A stretch of 64,000 nt of DNA from Perca fluviatilis (Eukaryota; Chordata; Actinopteri; Perciformes; Percidae). The stretch lies in contig NC_053126.1 in NCBI RefSeq assembly GCF_010015445.1, positions 10,851,778 through 10,915,777 of the forward strand, in the 5' to 3' direction. Numbering within the stretch: position 1 is the stretch's first letter; every line of letters starts with the position of its first letter. A program made the translations under genes and the position numbers. This document shows positions 12,304 through 24,200 of the stretch, piece after piece. The notes beneath the pieces are model-generated. The model worked only from the letters and a program-made list of their open reading frames with translations, had not been told where the DNA came from and ran no database searches.

Positions 12304-13072
12304 TTTTTTTTTTTTTTTTTTTTTTTTCTTTTTTGTGGAATTAATGAGTAAAATGGGTAAAATATTTTTAAATAAAAGACGCCTTATGCATCAGTCGAGA
12401 CTCTCGTTTTTGGACCCAAGGGCTGTTACAGGTTTAATTACTAATGTTAACTAGCATGTCAGTGATCAATAATTAGCCTGTGTCCATGTTATCTCCTTAC
12501 ATATACCTACACTCTCCGTCTCTGCAAGATTGGGAATGATTGAGATTTCTCTTGGCACAGCTACCAGAAGACTTACAACTTTCAGACAGGTTGTTCTCGT
12601 CACATTTACGTTGTCTCTGTCAACTGGAGGCTGCGCAGTAAAGCTATGATCACTGGAAAAGTGCTTCTAATAGCCTTCACTAGTCTCCGTCCAGAGCAAC
12701 GAGCTCTGTTGGTCCATTTTATACATGTCAATGCTAACATCAGCTAGCCTGAGCTCGCTAGCTGACGTTAGCTAACGCTAACTAGTTAGCTAACCTGAGC
12801 TCCCTAGCTCAAGTGAATTGACGTTATTCATTCAGAGCAATACTTTCCTCCACGCAGCAGCCTTTCTGTTTATATCTCTATAGCCCTCAGATGAGAGGTC
12901 ATAGAGAATTGGACATTCGGACACTGACAGAATGAGTCGTTCTCTCTGCCATTTTTTTTCTACTCCCGATTTCTACTATTCAAGCGCTTTCAACGGTGTA
13001 GTACGATGTCCACTGGGGGCACATTGCGTATTACGGAGCTGATTTCAAGTGCCAGTGTGAAGGCAGCGTTAA
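11743..13072. mobile_element. Inverted-repeat element B, about 1.33 kb, with 30-bp perfect termini
   Basis: The 30 bases at 11751-11780 (starting CCTTCACACTGGCACTTG) are an exact inverse of 13034-13063 (ending GTGCCAGTGTGAAGG). TTAA lies just outside on both sides (11743-11746 and 13069-13072), so a TTAA target duplication is plausible, although the few bases between TTAA and the perfect repeat differ. The interior has many short palindromes built from TTAGCTAAC and GCTAGC, and a poly-T stretch at 12266-12327. No transposase frame is seen, so this is a non-autonomous DNA transposon. Confidence 0.8.
12250..12336. repeat. Homopolymer-rich A/C/T block
   Basis: Runs of A, C and then very long T, broken only by five A bases, lie inside element B. 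True low-complexity expansion or a base-calling problem are both possible. Confidence 0.7.
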
Positions 13073-13130
13073 TGTCATATAACACACTTTATCTAAACGC
13101 GCTTGGTCGGCATACCCTTTGATGCAGTTA

Positions 13131-13380
13131 TGTTGAGTAAAAGGTTGTGGGTGGGCTTACGTTTCCGTGACACGCAGGAAGAACGGGACAGTTGGGTTTA
13201 GGAAAAGGTTGTGGGTGGGCTTACGTTTCCGTGACACGCAGGAAGAACGGGGCGGTTGGATTTAGGAAAAGAAGAAACCGACTTCAGGAAACATGACACA
13301 CAGGACACAAACCCCAGTCTCCTGGGTGAAAGTCCTGTGTTTGACCCATCCACCACCCCAACCAACCTCTCTACAAAGAA
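13131..13380. repeat. Two-copy tandem repeat, 64-bp unit, with repeat tail
   Basis: The unit starting AAAAGGTTGTGGGTGGGC at 13139 recurs at 13203, with the shared core TTACGTTTCCGTGACACGCA. A third partial start (TTTAGGAAAAG) follows. The tail, with CCCAGTCTCCTGGGTGAAAG, is recalled as part of a dispersed fish repeat in which this unit is often amplified. Confidence 0.8.
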
Positions 13381-13865
13381 TTTTGGCCTTACATACTACT
13401 CGCTAGCGTAGTCACTCTTAGTGTTACGTCATCTTCAAACCCTGTGTAGCTGCTGCTCTCCCCGGTGCGTTATACAAACACGCTGAAGGGCGCTTTTTTC
13501 GTCGTTTGAGACGCTAACAGCTTGTCCAAACGTCCGTATTTTACAAGTTAGGAGTGAGAATGGGTCTTTTTATATCTGTCTCTTTTTCTTAGTAGGAGAA
13601 ATTTGTTTTTTTCAACACCATCAAGGCTCGACAAATTAATGTGATGCTTAATTGACGTTTATTTTTTTTTTTTATCAATTTGCAGGCTTGTCTCTGTGTG
13701 AGTGAGTGCACGTGCCACATAATGTCATGTATTTCTTGTAATTGATATAAACCTAGTGCTCCGAATGTCAGGCTGCCACTTTTAATCTCCCTTTGTGCAC
13801 ACAAAAATACACAGCTTGAAAAGCTTGAAACAAATGATCGTGCTACTGATTTTATAACCCTCGTT
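13381..13865. other. Intergenic DNA, no gene seen
   Basis: No domain-bearing frame, RNA or defined repeat is visible apart from short poly-T runs. Confidence 0.45.
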
Positions 13866-14177
13866 AGGGCTGCAACTAACGATTATTTTCAATTAACCTG
13901 CCATTTATTTCTCAAATTATTGATTAATCTAATGAATGTCAGAAAATAGTGAAAGATGTCTGATTCCAGTTTCCCAGAGCCCAAAGTGATGTTGTTACAT
14001 GTCTCGTTTTGTCTGAATCAAAAATATTCCATTTACAATAGTAGAAGACTTAAGAAAACCTGCAAATACTTACATATGAGAAGCTGGAAGCAGAGTATTT
14101 TTTTCTTTAGAAAATGACTCTAAATGATTAAATTGTTGCCAATTATTATTTTTTTACCAACTAATCAAAGCGTTAAC
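13866..14177. mobile_element. Dispersed fish element beginning AGGGCTGCAACTAACGATTA
   Basis: The head AGGGCTGCAACTAACGATTA followed by ATTTCTCAAATTATTGATTAATC is a widespread teleost non-autonomous repeat, usually grouped with hAT-type elements (from memory). The right end reads CCAACTAATCAAAGCGTTAAC. A decayed relative lies at 30862-31080. Confidence 0.6.
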
Positions 14178-15799
<1,622 letters not shown>

Positions 15800-16159
15800 C
15801 TCTATTGGAAGCTCTGAAGTCTGTGCGCGCTGCGACGGATCAGTTTTGGAGTCGCCAGCAGTGCGCTTCAGCTGGACAGAGGACACACGATCACGAGGAC
15901 TAGTCGCATCGTTTTCTTAAAGTTTGCTACATTTTTTTGCATGTATTTTTATCAGTGGGATTTCTTATTTTAAAGTACCCTACGTTAGAAGCTGTTTACA
16001 TTGTTTTTTATTTTTATTTCTTTAATATGGGGGAAAGCGTGCGTATCGTATATGTTTTCGCTCTGTAAGTTCAGCCTTGCGCCCGCTCTCCTAAACATAT
16101 TTGCATTTAGTTAGTATATTTTAACTGAACGCTGCAGGGGTTTAAAACGCCAGTGGGAA
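15800..16159 (+). promoter_or_regulatory. nherf2: Probable promoter-proximal region and 5' UTR of nherf2, with two upstream ATGs
   Basis: This stretch directly precedes the start codon and is richer in CpG around 15825-15910 and 16070-16135 than its surroundings. The transcription start cannot be placed; no clear TATA box is seen. Two upstream ATGs occur. One at 15941 opens an 11-codon frame including its stop, closing at 15973. One at 16027 opens a 13-residue frame ending at TAA 16066-16068. If both lie in the mature transcript they could reduce translation of the main frame. GTAAGT at 16065-16070 is also a good donor shape. Confidence 0.45.
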
Positions 16160-16366
16160 ATGGCCAGCGAGCGGAAACCACGGCTTTGTGTCATGGCAAA
16201 AGCGGAGAGCGGGTATGGATTTCACTTGCATGGCGAGAAAGGGAAGAGCGGACAATTCATTCGCAAAGTGGAGCCTGGCTCCCCTGCAGAAGCGACAGGA
16301 CTGCGCGCCGGGGACCGTGTGGTTGCAGTGAATGGGGTGAACGTGGAGAAAGAGACACACCACCAG
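16160..16366 (+). CDS. nherf2: nherf2 exon 1: NHERF2 scaffold, N-terminus and most of PDZ1
   Basis: First coding exon of NHERF2 (Na+/H+ exchanger regulatory factor 2), a cytoplasmic scaffold under the apical membrane. In this family the PDZ domains bind the C-terminal tails of transporters, channels and receptors, and the C-terminus binds ezrin/radixin/moesin, linking cargo to actin. The six exons give 387 residues against about 337 in human NHERF2; the extra length is mainly in the linker. This exon encodes residues 1-69. It has the PDZ carboxylate-binding loop GYGF at 18-21, then [14 protein letters not shown], the PGSPAE turn, GLRAGDR and [13 protein letters not shown]. His67 is the class I ligand-selecting His at the start of helix B. 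The NHERF2 assignment over NHERF1 rests on [13 protein letters not shown] across the exon 1-2 join and on the C-terminus. The ATG at 16160 is the first in frame before PDZ1. The exon ends in phase 0 at an unusual GC donor. Confidence 0.95.
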
Positions 16367-16843
16367 GCAAGTATTCTAGATGTACATTCATATTTGTGGT
16401 TTTACCTCATCTGCTACAGGACGAGCGTTATAGTTGCCTGTGCAGTGGTTTATCAACAGGTCACACTGGCTGGTGCGTGCATCCTGACACATCAGCGTGG
16501 CATGGGACGGTTTCATCAGGCAAACAACATACCCTACCTCCTCCTGGCGTGGTGGGAAACAAACTGTGAAACATAGAATTTTTTTGGTCAGCTTCTTTTA
16601 TAGCCCCGACAGTTTGCCCACATGAAACCACATGTTGCTTTTATTAAAAACCTGTCTTTACCGTAGTTGCACTTTCAAATGCTTCATTTAATGTGACTAA
16701 CCTGCACAGTCCCTTTCTTTGGAAAGCAGGTAGGCACTTCAAAGGGCTTTAAGCAGGCTGAGAAGACTGTTTGTGTCCTGGCTGGGGGTCAGATATAGAC
16801 AGCAGGCGCAGATAATAATTTCCCCAAGCTCACAGACACAGAG

Positions 16844-16950
16844 GACCATCAGCACCAACAATCTCACTGTATATTAGTTTTCTCTGTAACCTTGTTGACC
16901 ATCAGCACCAACAATCTCACTGTATATTAGGTTTCTCTGTAACCTTGTTG
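16844..16950. repeat. Tandem duplication, 53-bp unit
   Basis: GACCATCAGCACCAACAATC ... CTGTAACCTTGTT occurs twice head to tail (16844 and 16897). The copies differ by one extra G, so the duplication is recent. Confidence 0.95.
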
Positions 16951-17134
16951 CAGCGAAGATGAAAAAAAAAAAAACAGTTGATTATTTTGTTTGAAGCTCT
17001 AAGAACATTTCTGCTGACCGGGTGCTTTTAATTGTGGTTAACACAAAGGATGCTGGGCATCAGTTAATTGTGTTGTCAAATAATGATGTTACCTAAAGCC
17101 TATAGGTAACAATCTCTAAGGTAACAATCTCTAA

Positions 17135-17160
17135 CAATGAATACGTATACGTATTCATTG
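17135..17160. repeat. Perfect 26-bp palindrome
   Basis: The half-site CAATGAATACGTA is followed directly by its exact inverse, with no spacer. Just upstream, GTAACAATCTCTAA is present twice in tandem (17106 and 17121). Confidence 0.95.
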
Positions 17161-17718
17161 CCCAGTATGTTGAGGGATGTTTCTACAAAATTATTTAGAT
17201 GTGAATTAATTATATAAAGGATTGATTCAAAGCATGTTTTGGCCTCATAATTGATTCCCTGAGCCCATGATTTCATCTAATGTCTTGTTTTGTCAGACAG
17301 AACCAAAGACATTCAATTGTTTTAATGTGAAGACAGTGGAAAGCATTTGTGAGGTTGGAACCATCAACAATTTTGCTTTGTGCTTGAAAAAATTATGAAT
17401 TGCCATCTTACAGTACATAAACATTGATATTTTGGTCAATGTTGACATATTTCTATCACCAGTCTGATAGGCACTGTATGCCCACATGTCTAAGAAGTGT
17501 GAATGTGTTAAATACTTTGGATGTTTTAGCGCTGACCAGATGCTTTTAGAGGGACTGGTTAACCTAATAATGTTCATATTGATGTGATTGGACTAATTCT
17601 TCGATAGCTGCAGTCTGTAGTGGTTCTCTGTAGCCAAATTGTGCGTTGACTTTTATGTTATGTTAATGCTTTTTCAAATTAAGTCACCAGTAAACTACCA
17701 TCCTATCCCATCCCTCAG

Positions 17719-18015
17719 GTGGTACAGCGGATCAAAGCTGTGGACAATGAGACCAGATTGCTGGTGGTGGACCATGAGACGTATGAAAGTCTACGCAGCC
17801 TCCGCCTCACAGCCACAGAGGATATGGCTGTCCTCGTGGCCGGGCCTCCTTCCTCCTCCTCCTCTCCCCCAGCCTCCCCCTCACCTCCCCCATCTTCGGT
17901 CCCATCCTCCCCCAGCAAGAAGCGGGAGAACGGCTCGGTGTCCAAGCAGCCGGTCCCACTAACCATCCAGGTGCAGAAGCCCACCAGGAGGTCACCGTCG
18001 AAGGCTGTGAAGAAG
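17719..18015 (+). CDS. nherf2: nherf2 exon 2: end of PDZ1 and Ser/Pro/Lys-rich linker
   Basis: Encodes residues 70-168. It starts [20 protein letters not shown], the helix B and last strand of PDZ1, then [11 protein letters not shown], close to the post-PDZ1 segment of vertebrate NHERF2. From about residue 104 it is low complexity: a run of Ser and Pro ([17 protein letters not shown]) followed by basic stretches with SPSKK and [10 protein letters not shown]. Such a tail is probably disordered, and several Ser-Pro pairs are possible proline-directed phosphorylation sites (inference). It ends AAG|GTAAGC in phase 0. The T/C-rich coding strand is built from TCC/CCC codons and explains a long open - strand frame here, which is a shadow. 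The linker is longer than in human NHERF2. Confidence 0.93.
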
Positions 18016-18507
18016 GTAAGCTGGCCCTCCTCCACCACAGCAGGACACTAGTGGACATTGTACAGTCTCTAATTTGGTTCTCTGTAATGCTTTTGTTTGT
18101 TCAAAATTTGAACGTAATGGTGTGTGATTTCTAGGGGAGGTCTATAGTGGAACTATTAAGGTGTGAGGTTCTCCTGTTTTGCTCAAATGTATCTCATTAG
18201 CTGCCGGCCTCCTGGTTGGTATAGAGAAATTGAGGTGCACTCTCAGGCTCATAGAAGCTGATCATGTAAACCTACTAGCAACTCTAACATTTCCGCATTA
18301 AAATGTCTATAAATGACTAGACTTATTTTATATATTTTGTTGCATTGTGTACTTACATTATACCAAATGTTTCCAACAATGTTCAAACCCAGAGAAATAA
18401 TTATATTCAAGGTTACTGTTACATTTGGTCGGCTGTCAATGGCATCATATCCCCTCTGCGCGTGCATCAACATTGTGGTTGTCTGCCAGAAGCTGTCATG
18501 AATTGAC

Positions 18508-18993
18508 CTTTTATCCTTGCCTGACAAGCCAGACCCACATGAAGATGTTGGGTCTGGGAACTAACCATTGGCAGGGCTCAATCCGAGGGGCAGGATAAAC
18601 GGTTGTCTGTCAAATTCCAATCGCACGCAATGGGATAGCGCTACAACCAAGCATAGCAACGAAGAAGGTAGTAGAGCTTTAGTCGATAGATTAAACTTTT
18701 GCCATATCCGGTCGGCAAAACTCCGAACACATCTTCCTTTTTTAAGAATGACTTCAGTGCCGTCCTTTGTTCTTTTCTCAAAGAAAAGCTTAACGCCAAG
18801 TCTTCCAGAGTCACGGCCAAAGCCGATTCAAAAGATCGCTGTTCACCAGCAGCAGCAGCCATAAGCCCGCCCACCGACTCTATACATGATGTGATTGGCC
18901 TGACCAGAGTTTGGTTTTTACAGCTCGCAAGCCAACAGAGAGTTGCTAGACTGACCCTGGCTGCAAATTTTGATTTCTAGGCTACTTTTATCC
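18508..18993. mobile_element. TAGCCTGAC inverted-repeat element, copy 1, with RecQ-like fragment; TSD CTTTTATCC
   Basis: The element spans 18517-18984 (468 bp). CTTTTATCC flanks it exactly (18508-18516 and 18985-18993), a 9-bp target duplication. The left end reads TTGCCTGACAAGCCAGACCC, with one base changed from TAGCCTGAC. The right end reads GATTTCTAGGCTA, whose inverse starts TAGCCTAGAAATC. A near-perfect stem (CCAGACCCACAT...ATGTTGGGTCTGG) lies at the left end. On the - strand from 18874 an open frame of 77 codons includes the RecQ-like Walker A region VLPTGYGKSLIY after SLRKEQRTALKSF, then loses similarity. No transposase is present, so it is non-autonomous. Confidence 0.88.
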
Positions 18994-21224
18994 AGTTTTA
19001 CCTATATGTTTTAACCTGATGAATGATTTAACTAATCGGGACTCTGGATCTTAAATTACCAGATTATATTATATATATTATATATTATGAAGCAAATGTG
19101 TGAATCGCAGCCCCTCTAGGACACCTTTTGTCCACAAGCATTCTTGCAACTTGCAAACACACAAGAGTTAAAAACACTAAGCACATTAGCAAACAGATTG
19201 CACATAATGAGTCATCCCTCGAACAGATACTCATCAGCTCCAACATGCTTTCACCCCAGACTCTCGCTGCTTTGCCAGTTTTAGATTCGATAAGTAGGTG
19301 TCATGCAAGTTTGGATCCTGCCCTGCATGTTTAGTGTGTATGTTTGTTCTTTAATGTGTGTGTCCTGGAGGAAGAACATGGCTAGCTCAAAGCGCTCCAC
19401 ATATTGTGTTAGAGGTCCAAGAGGGCAAGAGAGGTCAGAGGGCGGACCCGTCAGAAGTTAGGAATCTGGCAACGGACAACGCAGTGACTCTGCAGAACAG
19501 GAAATCCACAGAAATTGTAAAAGAAATATGAATAAAGACGGCTGGTTGGGAGATTCTGAATGCCTATAGATATAATATATATTGTGAAATGATATTCCCA
19601 GAGGGAATGTTGTTTTACAGGCCATTCACATCTCATTTTCCTGTGTTTTACACATATTTACACATACTGCATGTCACAGTTGGTTGCATAATTCTCAATA
19701 GTCATTGGATACGGTTGTTTTAATTTTTTTTTATTCACTGTTTGGTTATTTCATGTCGACATGGACAACAGGATGTGTTTCCGTCCGCTCCGTCTCTGCT
19801 GGGATGAAAATGTCTGATCGGCTTTGGTTTCTCATGGCCCCGATCATCTAGTCGAGGCCGCTCAACTTCTGCTTTCTGCATTTACACAAACATGTGTTTT
19901 CACTTAGGTTTGCCCTGCCCATATGTGAGCGGCACTCAGGCCCTATTTCTACAAGAGCAGTGACAGGGCCAATCAGTTAAATGTTAAATGTGTTTGTGTC
20001 TTTGTTCAGCTCCGCCTTTGTGACCTGTGGGGAGAACTCCCAGTGCATGCTGGGATCGGATTGGCCCAGCTCAGGAAATGCTTAGAGGTCTCTTGTTTCT
20101 CTTTTTCTCTTTAATGACTCTAATGAAAGGATGGAAAGAAAGTTTGGTAGGATGAGCCAAAAGGCATCAGCAGTGCAAATGAAAAGTAGGAAAATTGGAG
20201 GACAATGTTTTAACTGCTGTTGGAACATTGACTTTAACTTTATTTACACTGTGACTGACCATAAACTACCTCCTTTTGGAGCTGGAGCATTGAAACCTGC
20301 CAATGTCACTTGCTTGGTACCTTTATAGTCTGCATGGAGTTGGATGTCTCTGTTTCCTGTCCGATCTCAAAGGAAGCTGTTCCACCACATTTATGCAGAC
20401 TCAGTATTGACACTGCACGCTGATACAGCATTTTACGTATTGTGTGTAGTCATTCGTCCATGTGGCTGGCAAGGAGCTTTGGCAGTCAGTGCAGTGTAAT
20501 TAGCGCCACAAAAGCAGAGGGGAAAGCAGACTGATCAGCAATGAAACCATTAATCACCAAGTGATTAATCATAGCTAAAAATAAATCTTTGTCTTAGTGT
20601 CTGTCTGTCTTTCGTAGCTGTAAAAGTCAACTCAGTTTGCTGTGAGATGTTTCAGTGAGACTGCTGAGAGCAGCACATTTATTCTCATATTTTTATTGTT
20701 TATGAAAAAGCAGGAGAGAAAGCATGAGGGACAGATGGGGGGCAGACAGCATTTGGAATGAGGGAACCCAAGAGTGAGGGCAGCCAATAACAACCTTGAA
20801 GATTAGTTGGAAGGAGTTTCAAGAAGTGGGCCCCCCTCAGTGGGGCAGGGGGTGGGGCAGTAAGGGGGGCAGTTTTTGAACAGGTTGACGGTGGGTGTGG
20901 GTGTAGCGTATGTGCCTTTGTGAACTGTAGGTTTTCAACACCTTGCCTTTTGCTGAAGATTGTAAAATAGTCTGTAAACATTCAACTCCCAGGCTGCCAG
21001 AGAACAGGACTAACTGGTCGTGCCTTGCTTTTGCTTCCATTTTCCTTGCAAACAGAAACCGCTAATAGCTAAGTAACTCTGCATACTTTTAATGGTGGCA
21101 GTTAGCCAAAATGTGAACAAATAAAGGCTAAAAAAACAACTAACCAACTTCACAACCGCCACAGTGTCAGACTTTGAAAACCACTACAAGAGGAAATATG
21201 AGGGCTGTGTTAAAGCAGAGCCCC

Positions 21225-22560
21225 ATCTACGGAGAGCCTGTTCACTCCCTATTAAGCCCCAATTTACCGAATTTGGTTGCAGTTCCACCAGAGTTCCACT
21301 GGGGGTGATTGCGGGCGAGTGCAAAATGAATGGGAGTCTATCGAGCTAGACGGCAAAATTTTTCTCTTTTGCCTGACTGTCGTGAGAAATCTCAGATGTA
21401 ATTGTAGTTTTTGAAAGTTCAACATGGATTATAGGTCGAAAGTTGAATGAACGAGTATTTATGTCCTTTCGATTTCTTACAGGTTGAGTCGGTGTTGCCC
21501 ATAACACGCTAGCATTCTGCTAATGAATGCTGATCGGTCAGTGAAGGACTGATTACGACCAGAGATCCCGCTTGATGGCATCCGAAGCGCAACCAGAATG
21601 TCAGAGCCCGTCTACGTCCGTCTGTGAATATTTCGGCGTGGTCTTTAAAACATTAGTAAACCAAAACTCTTTCTAGCACGTGTATTGACAGGGAGAGCCT
21701 AACCTGTCAGCTGTGTTGTCGATGCCTCGAGAGAGAAAAAAGGAAGTGACTCAGAGCTTGCCGTAAAGCAGTATCTCTGGCCGTACGATGTGTATGACGT
21801 CATTGACATTTTAAAAGGCTTTTTAGAACAAAAAAGCGACTTTAAAGGTCCCATGACATGGTGCTCTTTGGATGCTTTTATATAGACCTTAGTGGTCCCC
21901 TAATACTATATCTGAAGTCTCTTTCCCGAAATTCAGCCTTGGTGCAGAATTACAGCCACTAGAGCCAGTCCCACAATGAGCTTTCCTTAGGATGTGCCAT
22001 TTTTGTGTCTCTAGCTATTGAGGAGGAGAGAGGGCGGGACAAGGTGGAGGGTGGGGGTGTGGCCTTGACCAACTGCCACTTTTCTCGTTTGAAAGCCATG
22101 ATGTCTCTCTCCCATGGGTTGGCCAAATTCTCTGGGCGGGCAAAGGGGAGGTAACCTTGCTTGTTATGACCTCATAACAAGCAAGATTCCAGATCGGCCC
22201 ATATGAGCTTTCATTTTCTCAAAGGCAGAGCAGGATACCCAGGGCTCGGTTTACACCTATCACCATTTCAAGCCAATTGGGGACCATAGGCAGGCTGGGG
22301 GAACGCATATTAATGTTAAAAAATCTCATAAAGTGAAATTTTCATGCCATGGGACCTTTAAACAAATCTAACACCTAGCAATGTATATTTTCTTTGCCTC
22401 CCCTTTATAACCTGAGAAAAGTGGATTTTGAGGGGTATAGCTCCATAGACCTCCATTCATTCTGCACTCGCCCGTGAGCACCCTCATATTGAACCAGAGT
22501 GGAACTGCAACCAGTTCAGAAGCCGCAAGTTTTCCCGAGAGTGGAAGTTATCTCCTTATT
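21225..22560. mobile_element. Long inverted-repeat element, interrupted by TTAA element C
   Basis: Left block 21280-21350 has GGTTGCAGTTCCAC, GGGCGAGTGCAAAATGAATG and GTCTATCGAGCTA. The right block 22430-22520 carries the inverse: TAGCTCCATAGAC, CATTCATTCTGCACTCGCCC and GTGGAACTGCAACC. The two arms face each other about 1.1 kb apart. The sequence between has no clear transposase. A separate TTAA-bounded element sits inside (21842-22361). Outer edges are approximate and no target duplication was found. Confidence 0.7.
21842..22361. mobile_element. TTAA-bounded MITE C, about 520 bp
   Basis: Left end TTAAAGGTCCCATGACATGG; right end CATGCCATGGGACCTTTAA. These are near-perfect inverted repeats with TTAA at both edges. 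The interior is a common fish repeat (from memory) with GAAGTCTCTTTCCCGAAATT and GAGGGCGGGACAAGG. At 22156-22185 there is a perfect 14-bp inverted repeat, CTTGCTTGTTATGA then CC then its inverse. No coding sequence. Confidence 0.85.
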
Positions 22561-22803
22561 AGAAATGATCTGGTTAAAGTGAGTCAATATTAGAAATGTG
22601 GCACTGGACTCATATGTGAAATCGTGTCACTAAAACTCAAAAAGTTTTACAGTTTGTTTTCTTTATCCCCTTCCACTCTTCTCTGTAAAAACAATAGGAT
22701 TTTTACAGATTTCAGTCTAAGGCCCGAAAAGACACACAACAGACTGCGCACATTTCAACTGTAATCACTTGCACATTTGTCCAATAAATTTCCTCACTAA
22801 GGG

Positions 22804-22930
<127 letters not shown>

Positions 22931-24200
22931 TTTTCCCCAGGTTACATGACACTGCCTGTATTTTTCCTCAGTGTAATTGCTACACATTCTCACTCGTAGC
23001 GCTCATCCCCCAGGTTTCTTTTGTGTTTGCTTCTGTGTCTGCGTGTGTACATTCTTGAGTCTACATACAATATGCAGTGTGTATAGAAACAAAGGTTGTG
23101 TTTTTGCCTCCTTCATTTTATTACTGAATTTCTAACATAATATCACAAACTATAAAACATGAACAAAAATCAGTTTTCTCTATTTTGCTCATTTCTTCAC
23201 CAATGCTCTCTGGCACAACAAGATTACAGTTGAGTCATGTTGGGCTGTTAGAAATCCAATTTTCAGGCCTTAATAGGACGTGACTATTGATCATGACCGA
23301 CAGTGAATTACATAACCTTATATAAGCTGGTAAGCGTAGGGGTGCTGTATAGCCAACAGCTGTTTTTTATTGTTGTAGTTGGCCACGAAGACTCAAAGGC
23401 CGTTGTTGAAGAGGAATGCCACTGTCACTGAGCACATCACTCATTTTTAAACTACTTTTGACTCACACTCAATAATAAGTCTGCTCACCAAACCCCTAAG
23501 TTTAAAGTTACAACAAATATTTCCCTGGCTGTCATCCTTATCTAACCAATTTCTTTTAGCCATCATCATTGCGCAATATGTGTTAACATAAGTGAATTGC
23601 TGAACAAGCAGCATGTGAATCAGTGCACTTTCACTTAGAAAATAATATATGTAAACAATAATATGCATTGTGTGTCTTTTACATTACTTTGGTAATTAGT
23701 CATTTAAAGCCAAGTCAAATAAAGTGGGCTCTATAAAACAGACCTGAACTGAACCTCAGAGGGTAAAAAACACATCTTGTCTGTGACACAATTAAAGGTA
23801 ACTGTATTCAGTTCAGTCACTTTCTTTGCTATCGTCTCTTAAACAGTGTTCTGTCCACTTACATGCTCAATTATTTGCTGGCCAGCAGACAATAGCACAC
23901 ATTTAACAGAAACAATGATTGAGAGAGAGTCTGCCTGTACCTGTTGTATAGTTAAGGGAAGAGACGTTTTAATAGGGACAAGAACATAATGACTCCAGTT
24001 TGAGACGTATCATCTTACCTTAACACACACCTGAGGTGTCAGTGCACTGTCTCCCGCGTGCTCACACACACATGCTCAAGTGTGTCATGTGGGTGTGTCA
24101 TTAAAGCTCAAGATAGTGTCAGGTGTCACTTTCTCACCAGAACCTTTTTTTAACTTACAAGCACATACACATGCACACAAAATTATTCTGCAACTATTTT

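Larger units (their letters stand above)
16367..17718 (+). other. nherf2: nherf2 intron 1 (1,352 bp), GC-AG type
   Basis: The donor is CAG|GCAAGT, with GC at 16367-16368; the acceptor tract is CATCCTATCCCATCCCTCAG. Phase 0 joining gives [13 protein letters not shown], as in the family. Reading on past 16366 would add unrelated residues. The intron contains a two-copy tandem repeat (16844-16950) and a perfect palindrome (17135-17160). Confidence 0.9.

Noticed and set aside
16153..16569. 138-codon frame overlapping exon 1 in another frame
   Set aside because: It starts 7 bases before the nherf2 ATG, has no homology pattern and reads through the intron.
17715..18058. Two long - strand frames opposite exon 2
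   Set aside because: They are shadows of the nherf2 exon; their Glu/Gly-rich content mirrors Ser/Pro codons on the + strand.
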